40,220 nucleotides of DNA from CALZJC01 sp041574955. Its GTDB lineage: Bacteria > Acidobacteriota > Thermoanaerobaculia > Multivoradales > JAHEKO01. The stretch lies in the NCBI GenBank assembly GCA_041574955.1, contig JBFGNS010000019.1:1-40220 (forward strand), read 5' to 3'. Both the position numbers and the translations under genes were made by a program. Each line of letters starts with the position of its first letter. Positions within the stretch are counted from its first letter, which is position 1. Below, in pieces: positions 7,638 through 14,066 of this stretch. Under the pieces are notes generated by a model. It saw only the letters and a program-made list of their open reading frames with translations, was not told the origin of the DNA and did no database searches.

Positions 7638-7985
7638 ATGAGCTTTCTCACCGCAGGCGGACCCCTGATCTGGCTGGTGCTGATCCTCGGCGCCATCGCC
7701 CTGGTGGCGGCCGGACGCGCTTTCGCACAGGGCGGCAGACAGGTGCCGCTGGCGATCGGCGCCGCGGTCGCGACCTTGACGATGGCCCTGCTCAACACCG
7801 TGCTGGGCTTCCAGAAGTCGGTCTCCGGGCTCGGACAGGTGGCCGCCGACAAGCGCTGGATCTACCTCGTCGGGCTCGAGGAGTCGCTCAACAACATGGT
7901 GGTGGCGCTGCTGGTCGCCCTGCTGGTCAGCCTGCTGCTGGCGGCCGGTGCCTACCGGCGCGGCGGCCTCGGCGCGGCACACTGA
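7638..7985 (+). CDS. small membrane protein, third gene of the regulator cluster
   Basis: 115-residue protein with three hydrophobic segments: about residues 8-30 (PLIWLVLILGAIALVAAG), 37-56 (LAIGAAVATLTMALLNTVLG) and 84-104 (NNMVVALLVALLVSLLLAAG). The layout loosely resembles a minimal MotA/TolQ/ExbB-type channel subunit, but I see no decisive motif and no ExbD/TolR partner. AAAGGAG (7625-7631) lies 6 nt before ATG 7638, so translation should be efficient. It is probably cotranscribed with the regulator. Confidence 0.8.
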   Translation: MSFLTAGGPLIWLVLILGAIALVAAGRAFAQGGRQVPLAIGAAVATLTMALLNTVLGFQKSVSGLGQVAADKRWIYLVGLEESLNNMVVALLVALLVSLLLAAGAYRRGGLGAAH

Positions 7986-8142
7986 GGCGGCTTCGGTCGC
8001 GCCTCGCCGCCATGGACCGGGCGGGAGGCGGTATCCCGCGGCGCCTGGTCGCAGGACCGCCTGACCGCCCGGTTCGCTCGTAGCCCCGGGGTGGCTCTCG
8101 GGCGCCGCCGCCTGCGCCGAGCCAGATCGGTGCCCCTCTAGT
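7986..8142. other. intergenic region without recognisable gene
   Basis: GC-rich non-coding stretch. The only structure seen is a 6-bp hairpin GGCGGC/GCCGCC (7986-7991 with 8006-8011) right after the preceding stop codon. It lacks a T-tract, so it is at best a weak 3' end signal. Confidence 0.4.
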
Positions 8143-8178
8143 CCTACTGACATAGGGGAATATATCGACCGGGATATT
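8143..8178 (+). promoter_or_regulatory. dyad symmetries upstream of the GYWKTHG gene, probable promoter region
   Basis: CCTA-N6-TAGG (8143-8156) lies inside a wider imperfect CCCCT...AGGGG symmetry (8133-8158). A second dyad, ATATC-N6-GATAT (8162-8177), follows. This is the most AT-rich stretch near the gene. Half-sites of this kind resemble those of NarL/FixJ (LuxR-type) response regulators. If TATTGT (8175-8180) is the -10, the first dyad would centre near -37, suiting an activator. There is no clean TTGACA at proper spacing. The assignment to a regulator family is inference. Confidence 0.4.
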
Positions 8179-8202
8179 GTGGCCTCAGTCGGGGGAGCCC
8201 TA

Positions 8203-8268
8203 GAGTGCGCACGGGTTCGAGCAGGATCTCGGACCCGCAACAGTCGCCGACGGCGACCAGGAGCACTC
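8203..8268 (+). ncRNA. structured 5' leader, predicted three-way junction
   Basis: Three nested stems can form. P1: GAGTGC (8203-8208) with GCACTC (8263-8268). P2: 10 bp from 8212-8221 with 8228-8237 (one U-G pair, loop CAGGAT). P3: GTCGCC (8243-8248) with GGCGAC (8252-8257). The ribosome binding site AGGAG (8259-8263) lies in the last junction strand and touches P1, 11 nt before ATG 8275. A competing helix, GAGCCC (8195-8200) with GGGTTC (8213-8218), would break P2, so a two-state switch is conceivable. It does not match any riboswitch consensus I know. Random stems are common in GC-rich DNA, so this is a candidate only. Confidence 0.4.
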
Positions 8269-8274
8269 AAGGCC

Positions 8275-9201
8275 ATGAACCTCTGCCACACCACCACCCC
8301 GCGGCTTCGCACCGCAGCCCCGCTGGCCCTGCTGGCGGCGGTCATGGCGCTCGTCGCCTCGCCCGCCCTGGCCCAGAAGACCGGCACTCTCAGCACCCCG
8401 AGCATCGCCTGCGACAGCGAGAAGTCCCAGGTCTCGATCTGGATCGACTTCGTGGCCGGCAGCCCGACGGGCGCCCCGGCCGGCTTCTCGCTGCAGTGGA
8501 TGACGCAGCAGGAGTACCTGGACAACGGCGAGCAGTGGTACCTGTCGAGCGATCCCCGGCTGTGCAAGGGCTCGTTCTCGGGCAACGCCTTCGGCCACGT
8601 CTACAACCTGCCGGCGGGCGGCGCTTCCACCATCCAGATCGGGGACGCCCTGTTCGACAACCCGGGCGCCTCGAGCAACTGCGCCAGCGAGCCGCTGATC
8701 TGCGGCACCACCTACCGGTTCCGCGCCTTCAGCCACGCCACCAGCAAGCTGTTCCGCAGCGCCTGGTCGAACGACCTGCTCTGCCGCACCAAGGCGTGCA
8801 CCGAGCCCGTCGCCTGCGTCTACACCCAGGGCTACTGGAAGACCCACGGCCCGGTTCCGACCGGCAACAACCAGAACGAGTGGCCGGTGGGCTCGCTCAC
8901 CCTGGGCACGTTCAGCTACACCGACCTCCAGCTCCTGGATATCCTCAACAGGCCAGCCCAGGGCAACGGACTGGTCGCCCTGGCCCACCAGCTGATCGCC
9001 GCCAAGCTCAACATCGCCAACGGCGCCAGCGACACCGCCGTCGCCGGTGCGATCGCCGCGGCGGACGCCCTGATCGGCGGGCTGGTCGTTCCCCCGGTGG
9101 GTAGCGGATTCCTGCACCCCTCGCTGACCAGCGGGCTCAACAACACCCTGACCAGCTACAACGAGGGCAGCCTGCCCGGCGGCCCGAGCCACTGCGGCTG
9201 A
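8275..9201 (+). CDS. secreted GYWKTHG-motif protein
   Basis: 308-residue exported protein. The signal peptide ends near VASPALA-QKTG (about residue 34). The N-terminal half (about 40-185) is cysteine-containing and looks like a beta-rich extracellular domain. The C-terminal half begins CVYTQGYWKTHGP (about residue 188) and continues with SLTLGTFSYT, LQLLDILNRPAQGNGLVALA and HQLIAAKLNIANGA, ending GGPSHCG. This GYWK(T/N)H domain occurs in many secreted proteins of environmental bacteria; I know no established function. The reading frame extends upstream, but ATG 8275 is chosen because it gives a proper signal peptide and has AGGAG upstream. It is monocistronic, with a structured leader before it and a strong terminator after it. 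Confidence 0.85.
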   Translation: MNLCHTTTPRLRTAAPLALLAAVMALVASPALAQKTGTLSTPSIACDSEKSQVSIWIDFVAGSPTGAPAGFSLQWMTQQEYLDNGEQWYLSSDPRLCKGSFSGNAFGHVYNLPAGGASTIQIGDALFDNPGASSNCASEPLICGTTYRFRAFSHATSKLFRSAWSNDLLCRTKACTEPVACVYTQGYWKTHGPVPTGNNQNEWPVGSLTLGTFSYTDLQLLDILNRPAQGNGLVALAHQLIAAKLNIANGASDTAVAGAIAAADALIGGLVVPPVGSGFLHPSLTSGLNNTLTSYNEGSLPGGPSHCG

Positions 9202-9230
9202 CGGACTTCCGGCGCTGATCTGCAGCGCTC

Positions 9231-9268
9231 GGGGCGGCGGACACTCTCCGCCGCCCCTTTCTCATTCT
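9231..9268 (+). terminator. rho-independent terminator
   Basis: GGGGCGGCGGA (9231-9241) and TCCGCCGCCCC (9247-9257) form a perfect 11-bp stem with loop CACTC, followed directly by TTTCTCATTCT. It lies 30 bp after the stop of the GYWKTHG gene and ends that transcript. Confidence 0.85.
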
Positions 9269-9337
9269 GCAGGCTGGAGCAGCGGCCGCCAGCTCGCCTC
9301 CGCGGCGCTCAGGACCCGCTCGCCGCTGGTGCTCCGG

Positions 9338-10795
9338 TCAGTGCCCCTCCTCCTCGCCGGTCAGCCCGGGCCGGTTGCCGGCCTCGATCTCGCGGTGCTC
9401 GCGGACGATGCCGCGCACCAGGAAGAACCAGCCGGCGACGATCACCAGGTTGATCACCGCAAAGCCGCGGGCGCCGAGGCTCAACACGGCGGTGCCGAGA
9501 AACACGAACGCCGCCGAGCCGACGTCGCCGACGCGCTGGAAGAAGCTGTCGGTGGCCTGCTTGGCCTTGTACTTGACGTCGCGCGAGGTCGGCAGAAACA
9601 GCATCTGGAGCGTCGTCTTGTTGACCGAGTAGTCCGAGGCGTTCTCGAACACCTTGCCGATCCTGACGAACTGCAGCACCGGCAGCACCAGCACCAGCCC
9701 GTAGGTCCCGAGCACAATCACCGGCAGCCACAGCAACCCGGCCCGGATGCCGCCGAGCTGGACCAGCCGGCCGACCACGAAGAGCTGGAGGAACATCCCC
9801 AGCAGGTTCATCCAGCGGAAGAAGCCGGCGTAGAACCGGCCGATGGTCGACTGGACGTAGGCCGCCCTCGCCTCGCTCGACGCCGGGTTGCCGAGCTCCC
9901 GGCCGCCGAAGCGTAGACCGGTGCCGGCGGCGGTCGCCTCGGCCACCGCCTGCTCGACCTGCTGCTGGCCGTACTTCTCGACCAGGTGACCGAGGATGTA
10001 CTCGCCGTTCGAGTTGACCAGGTTGAGGGTCAGGATCACCAGCGCGATGTACCACAGGTACTTGTGCTCGCGTAGCAGGCCGAACGCCAGCTTCTCGCGC
10101 TCCTTGCGCGCCTTGCGCTCGCTCAGCCAGTCCTCGAGGCCGCTCTGCTGCACCTGGATCTGCCGCCGCCCCCACACCCTGAGCGAGATCAGGTTGGTCA
10201 GGACGATGCACGCCGCCAGCAGCGCCGCGGCCACCAGCATGAGCTCGAAGACGCTGATGAACTCGAGCAGGCGGTCGGCGGCGTCGGCGCCCGCGTAGGC
10301 GCCCACCATCGCACCGAAGCCGACCAGCGGGAACAGCCGCTTGCCGGCCTCGTTCGAATAGACGTCGTTGGCGTACGACCAGAACTGGGCCACCACCATC
10401 ACGCTGAAGATGCCCACCCAGATGAAGAAGGCGTAGCTCAGGTACGGCACGCCCAGACGGCTGAGGATCCAGAACGCCACCAGGCAGGCGATGAAGAAGG
10501 CGGTGACGACGCTGATCAGCCGGGTGCGCTCGTAGCGCGACACCAGCTTGGCGTAGCCCTGCACCAGGAAGTACAGCAGCACCGCCATGACGGCCGCCAG
10601 GTACGACTTCATCTCCGCCCCGCCCTGCTGGAGGATCAGCGCGTCGCGCACCGGCCGGATCAGGTAGTAGGCGGCGAGCAGCAGGAAGACCAGCAGCGCC
10701 ATCGCCAGGGTGAGCCCACCCTCGCCGGCGCGCACCTCGGTGAAGATGCCGAGGAACCGCTCGAGGAGACTGCGCTGCTCGCGCTCGTGGCTCAC
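9338..10795 (-). CDS. NTT-family (ATP/ADP translocase-type) nucleotide transporter
   Basis: 485-residue integral membrane protein with about 12 hydrophobic segments. The first membrane region has the family-like ending LLLAAYYLIRPVRDAL (about residues 37-52), followed by RTRLISVVTAFF, YANDVYSNEAGKRLFPLVGFG and, near the C-terminus, the conserved block LFLPTSRDVKYKAKQATDSF. Tlc/NTT carriers exchange or import nucleotides in plastids and obligate intracellular bacteria; homologues of unknown substrate occur in free-living bacteria. The start is GTG 10795 (MSHEREQRS), with AAGG a few bases upstream. It is transcribed divergently from the STAS gene. A tail of about 15 charged residues follows the last helix. 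The substrate cannot be told from sequence alone. Confidence 0.85.
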   Translation of the reverse strand: MSHEREQRSLLERFLGIFTEVRAGEGGLTLAMALLVFLLLAAYYLIRPVRDALILQQGGAEMKSYLAAVMAVLLYFLVQGYAKLVSRYERTRLISVVTAFFIACLVAFWILSRLGVPYLSYAFFIWVGIFSVMVVAQFWSYANDVYSNEAGKRLFPLVGFGAMVGAYAGADAADRLLEFISVFELMLVAAALLAACIVLTNLISLRVWGRRQIQVQQSGLEDWLSERKARKEREKLAFGLLREHKYLWYIALVILTLNLVNSNGEYILGHLVEKYGQQQVEQAVAEATAAGTGLRFGGRELGNPASSEARAAYVQSTIGRFYAGFFRWMNLLGMFLQLFVVGRLVQLGGIRAGLLWLPVIVLGTYGLVLVLPVLQFVRIGKVFENASDYSVNKTTLQMLFLPTSRDVKYKAKQATDSFFQRVGDVGSAAFVFLGTAVLSLGARGFAVINLVIVAGWFFLVRGIVREHREIEAGNRPGLTGEEEGH

Positions 10796-10956
10796 ACCCA
10801 GACCTTGCCGGCAGTGTACGACACCGCGGCGGTCGGCGGGCGCGCCCGGCAGCCGGCGCGGGCGCGGCCGGCGACGGCGGCGAGCTCACCGCTTCGCGTG
10901 CGACCCTGCTACGCTCTCCAAAACCTGACGCTCCCCCCGGGGAGAGGAGGCAGACG

Positions 10957-11283
10957 ATGGGCAAGACCGTTGTCATCGACGTCGGCGGCAAGATGACCAT
11001 CGGACACGACGCCGCGGTGCACGACGCGATCCACGCCGCCCTCGACAAGGGCGCGTCGAACATCGTGATGAACATGGACCGCGTGACGCGGATGGACTCC
11101 TCGGGGATCGGCGAGCTGGTGGCGGCCCACACCACCGTCACCAAGCGCGGCGGACGCTTCCTGCTGGTCGGCTTGCCGCAGCGGGTCGCCACCGTCTTGC
11201 AGATCACCAACCTGATGGGCGTGCTCGAGACGTTCGAGCAGATGGACGAGGCACTGGCCAGCCTCTCCGACGAGCCGGACTGA
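10957..11283 (+). CDS. STAS-domain anti-sigma factor antagonist
   Basis: 108-residue single STAS domain of the SpoIIAA/RsbV type. The phosphorylation loop is RMDSSGIGELVAAH, with Ser48/Ser49 in the position phosphorylated by anti-sigma kinases. It begins MGKTVVIDVGGKMTIG, where RsbV-like proteins usually have a longer first strand. AGGAGG (10945-10950) lies 6 nt before ATG 10957. No anti-sigma kinase (RsbW) or PP2C phosphatase gene is in the window, so its partner is elsewhere. It lies divergent from the nucleotide transporter and 30 nt upstream of the flavoprotein gene. Confidence 0.92.
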   Translation: MGKTVVIDVGGKMTIGHDAAVHDAIHAALDKGASNIVMNMDRVTRMDSSGIGELVAAHTTVTKRGGRFLLVGLPQRVATVLQITNLMGVLETFEQMDEALASLSDEPD

Positions 11284-11313
11284 GCGCCCGGCGTGAGCCG
11301 GTGCAGGAAGCCG

Positions 11314-12570
11314 ATGAAGACCACCCGCCGGCAGTTCCTCGGAAGCCTCGGCGCCGGCGCCCTGGCGGCCTCACTGGCGCCGGCGGTGGCGGCGCGGCGG
11401 GCGCCGGCGATCGCCACCGGCCGGACGTGGGACGTGGCGGTGGTCGGCGCCGGTGTGTTCGGCTCGTGGATCGCGCACGAGCTCCAGCGCTCCGGCCGGC
11501 GGGTGGTGCTGATCGACGGCTACGGGCCCGGCAACGCGCGCTCGAGCTCGGGCGGCCGGACGCGGGTCATCCGGATGGGCTACGGCGACCAGGAGGTCTA
11601 TAGCCGCTGGTCGATGCGCTCGCTCGAGCTGTGGCGGGAGCTGCTGCGCCGCTCCGGCCGAGCAGGGGTCTTCCAGCGCTCCGGAGTGCTGTGGATGGCG
11701 CGCGAGCGCGATCCGTTGACCCTGAAGACGCTCGACACCCTCGAGCGGCTCGAGGTGCGCCACGAGCGGCTGCAGCGCCCCGAGCTCGAGGCGCGCTGGC
11801 CGCAGATCGACTTCGGACCGATCAGCTGGGCGATCCACGAGCCCGACAGCGGCTTCCTGGCGGCGTTTCACGCGGTGCAGGCCACGGTCGAGCGGGCCGA
11901 ACGGCTGGGCGCGGAGTACCGGCTGGCGCGCATCGCCCCGCCGCCGGCGAAGCCCGGCCGGCTGGCGGCCCTGGCGACCGAGGGCGGCGAGCCGGTGAGC
12001 GCCGGCAGCTACGTCTTCGCCTGCGGCCCGTGGCTCCCGAAGCTGTTCCCCGAGCTTCTGGGCGACCGCTTCTTCGTCACCCGGCAGGAGGTGTTCTACA
12101 TCGGCCCGCCGGCCGGCGAGGACCGCTTCCGGGTGGGCGCGATCCCGGTGTGGGCGGACTTCGGCGAGGAGATCTACGGCGTCCCCGACTTCAAGGGGCG
12201 CGGCTTCAAGGTGGCCCCCGATCGCCACGGCCCGCCGATCGATCCCGACGCCGGCGAGCGGCTGGCGACACCGGCCAACGCCGAGCTGGTGCGCGCCTAC
12301 GTCGCCCGGCGGTTCCCGGCGCTCGCCGGCGCGCCGATCGTCGGCAGCGAGGTGTGCCAGTACACCAACACCTCGAACGGCGATTTCCTGATCGACCGCC
12401 ACCCGGAGATGGACAACGTCTGGCTGGTGAGCGGCGGCTCGGGCCACGGCTTCAAGCACGGGCCGGCTGTCGGCGAGTACGTCGCGTCCCGCCTGGCCTC
12501 GGGCGAGGCGGTCGACCCGCGCTTCTCGCTGGCCACCAAGCAGACGGTGCAGCGGCGCGCCGTCTATTGA
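11314..12570 (+). CDS. Tat-exported FAD oxidoreductase, monomeric sarcosine oxidase-like
   Basis: 418 residues from ATG 11314. This start is preferred over the in-frame GTG at 11293 because AGGAAG lies just before it and it begins directly with a twin-arginine signal (TTRRQFLGSLGAGALAASLAP). The FAD-binding fold follows with VAVVGAGVFGSWIAHEL. Near the C-terminus GSEVCQYTNTSNGDFLIDRHP aligns with the segment of monomeric sarcosine oxidase and N-methyltryptophan oxidase whose cysteine is covalently bound to FAD (Cys348 here). VSGGSGHGFKHGPAVGE is also typical. These enzymes oxidise N-methyl amino acids and produce H2O2. Known members are mostly cytoplasmic, so a Tat-exported form is unusual; the substrate is unknown. 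The stop overlaps the convergent TPR gene by a few bases. Confidence 0.9.
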   Translation: MKTTRRQFLGSLGAGALAASLAPAVAARRAPAIATGRTWDVAVVGAGVFGSWIAHELQRSGRRVVLIDGYGPGNARSSSGGRTRVIRMGYGDQEVYSRWSMRSLELWRELLRRSGRAGVFQRSGVLWMARERDPLTLKTLDTLERLEVRHERLQRPELEARWPQIDFGPISWAIHEPDSGFLAAFHAVQATVERAERLGAEYRLARIAPPPAKPGRLAALATEGGEPVSAGSYVFACGPWLPKLFPELLGDRFFVTRQEVFYIGPPAGEDRFRVGAIPVWADFGEEIYGVPDFKGRGFKVAPDRHGPPIDPDAGERLATPANAELVRAYVARRFPALAGAPIVGSEVCQYTNTSNGDFLIDRHPEMDNVWLVSGGSGHGFKHGPAVGEYVASRLASGEAVDPRFSLATKQTVQRRAVY

Positions 12571-13109
12571 GCCGGCTTCGAGCCGCCGGACTCGGGCGAG
12601 CGCGCTCCGCCGGTGCGGCGGAACTGGCTGCGCAGGGCACCCAGCAGGTGGTTGACCGGGTTGGAGCGCGCCAGGAACCGCACCGGCGGCCGCCGGCGCA
12701 CGCCCATCCGGCTCTTCAGTTCGAGCAGCCGGGGGTGGGCGCGGTCGATGCGCAGCCCCTTCTGGATGGCCGCCGCCGCCTCGCGGCGCTCGCCGGCCAG
12801 CAGCAGCACCTCCGCCAGGTTGGCCCAGCCCTCGGGCTGGTAGAACTCCAGCTCGACCGCCTGGCGGCAAAGTGCCAGCGCCTCGTCGTGGCGCTCCTCG
12901 GAGCGCGCGATGGCGCAGCCGAGGTAGGAGAGAAACAGACCGGCCTGACCGAGCGGGCCCTTGCGGCGCTCGGCCACGTAGCGCAGCAGATGCGCGCCTT
13001 CCTGCCAGCGGCCGGCGCGGCAGTGCTGGATGCCGTAGTCGATGAGCCCGTCGGGGTCGATGGGAGCCGAGTCGCCCGGGCTCGGGGCGACAAAGGTAGA
13101 GAGAGTCAT
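12564..13109 (-). CDS. tetratricopeptide-repeat protein
   Basis: 181-residue soluble protein. Helical pairs of TPR type cover about residues 20-130 (GLIDYGIQHCRAGRWQEGAH, EALALCRQAVELEFYQPEGW, ANLAEVLLLAGERREAAAAI, QKGLRIDRAHPRLLELKSRM). A basic C-terminal tail (RRRPPVRFLARSNPVNHLLG) follows and could bind membrane or nucleic acid. The frame extends far upstream, but only as a shadow of the YhhN gene; ATG 13109 gives a sensible N-terminus. No strong ribosome binding site is visible. The 3' end overlaps the convergent flavoprotein gene by 7 nt. It probably serves protein-protein interaction; the partner is unknown. Confidence 0.8.
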   Translation of the reverse strand: MTLSTFVAPSPGDSAPIDPDGLIDYGIQHCRAGRWQEGAHLLRYVAERRKGPLGQAGLFLSYLGCAIARSEERHDEALALCRQAVELEFYQPEGWANLAEVLLLAGERREAAAAIQKGLRIDRAHPRLLELKSRMGVRRRPPVRFLARSNPVNHLLGALRSQFRRTGGARSPESGGSKPAQ

Positions 13110-13198
13110 AGTGACGGCATGATGCCGGGCTGATCGACGGCCGGCTATGCAAAGCGCAACAGCCACGCTCCCGGCGGGCGGAGCAGGCCGACGCCGGC

Positions 13199-14041
13199 TC
13201 ACTCCCGGTAGCGCTCGACCGACAGCGCGATCAGCCACTGCGCCGCCCAGTAGCTGACCAGCACGGCGACCCGGTCGGCCGCGAACGGGAAGCGGAAGCG
13301 GTCGACGGCCAGCACGGTGTCGGAGAGCAAGAAGAGGAGCGCCCCGGCCGCCGCCAACCGCGCGCCGGCGGTGCCCAGCTCCAGCGCCCGGCTCACCGCC
13401 TGGGCCGCCATGGCGGCCAGCAGGACGGCGTAGACCCCCACCGGCGGCGCCAGGCTCGACCCGAGGCCGGGCCACAGCACCGCCAGCGCCGCCACCGCCA
13501 CCCCGCCCAGCAGCGCGAACGGCAGCCTCCGCGCGCCGAGGCGCGCGTCCGAGCCGAACGCCGCCAGGTAGCAGACGTGGGTCACCGCGAAGCTCGCCAG
13601 CCCGGCCACGAACCGGTCGGCCGGCAGCATGAGGAGGACGTCGCCGAGGAGCGCGAACCCCAACCCCACGACGATCGGCACACGGTAGCGGGCCGGTGCC
13701 GCCCGCGCCCGCGCCGCCAGCGCCAGGATCACCAGCGTGGCCAGCGGCTTGAAGACGTACACCAGCCACCACCCGCCCTCGAGGTAGTGGCCGGCGATGG
13801 CGAGACCGGCCGAGACCGCCACCAGCAGGCCGGCGCCGGCCAGCCGGCGCCGCATCGCCGCCACCGCCCTTCCCAGCGTTTCGCCCCGCGCCGCCCGCGC
13901 CGCCCGCAGGTGCCGCCGGCAGAACCACCCCAGCCCCTCGGGATGCCCGGTCGGACCGTCCGCCGGCAGCGGCTCGTAATCGGCGAAGCTCACCGTCGCC
14001 TCGGCTTGCCGGCCGCACACCTCGCAGATCGGTGGTCGCAA
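13199..14041 (-). CDS. YhhN/TMEM86 family membrane protein (lysoplasmalogenase-like) with N-terminal Cys motif
   Basis: 280 residues. The C-terminal 210 residues contain about eight membrane helices with YhhN hallmarks: YVFKPLATL, GFALLGDVLLMLPADRFVAGLASF, THVCYLAAF, LLFLLSDTVLAVDRF and SYWAAQWLIALSV. Family members in animals (TMEM86) and some bacteria hydrolyse the vinyl ether of lysoplasmalogens; the conserved Asp residues in GDVLL and SDTVLAVDRF are present. The first about 50 residues form a small zinc-ribbon-like segment (ICEVCG, then WFCRRHL) that is not part of the usual family. The start is TTG 14041: no ATG or GTG further upstream is available before an in-frame stop, and a later GTG would remove the first Cys. 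It lies 25 nt after the S10 peptidase stop and is probably cotranscribed. Confidence 0.85.
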   Translation of the reverse strand: MRPPICEVCGRQAEATVSFADYEPLPADGPTGHPEGLGWFCRRHLRAARAARGETLGRAVAAMRRRLAGAGLLVAVSAGLAIAGHYLEGGWWLVYVFKPLATLVILALAARARAAPARYRVPIVVGLGFALLGDVLLMLPADRFVAGLASFAVTHVCYLAAFGSDARLGARRLPFALLGGVAVAALAVLWPGLGSSLAPPVGVYAVLLAAMAAQAVSRALELGTAGARLAAAGALLFLLSDTVLAVDRFRFPFAADRVAVLVSYWAAQWLIALSVERYRE

Positions 14042-14066
14042 AGCCCCGGCCGCCCTGCTCAGGGCG

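Noticed and set aside
7568..8083. 171-codon frame over the small membrane protein gene
   Set aside because: Out of frame with the gene that has a good ribosome binding site and membrane helices; Arg/Gly-rich shadow.
8203..8268. Cyclic-di-GMP-I (GEMM) riboswitch
   Set aside because: There is a vague likeness in layout, but the conserved junction sequences (the GGGCAAA and GACGCAAAGCC blocks) are not present.
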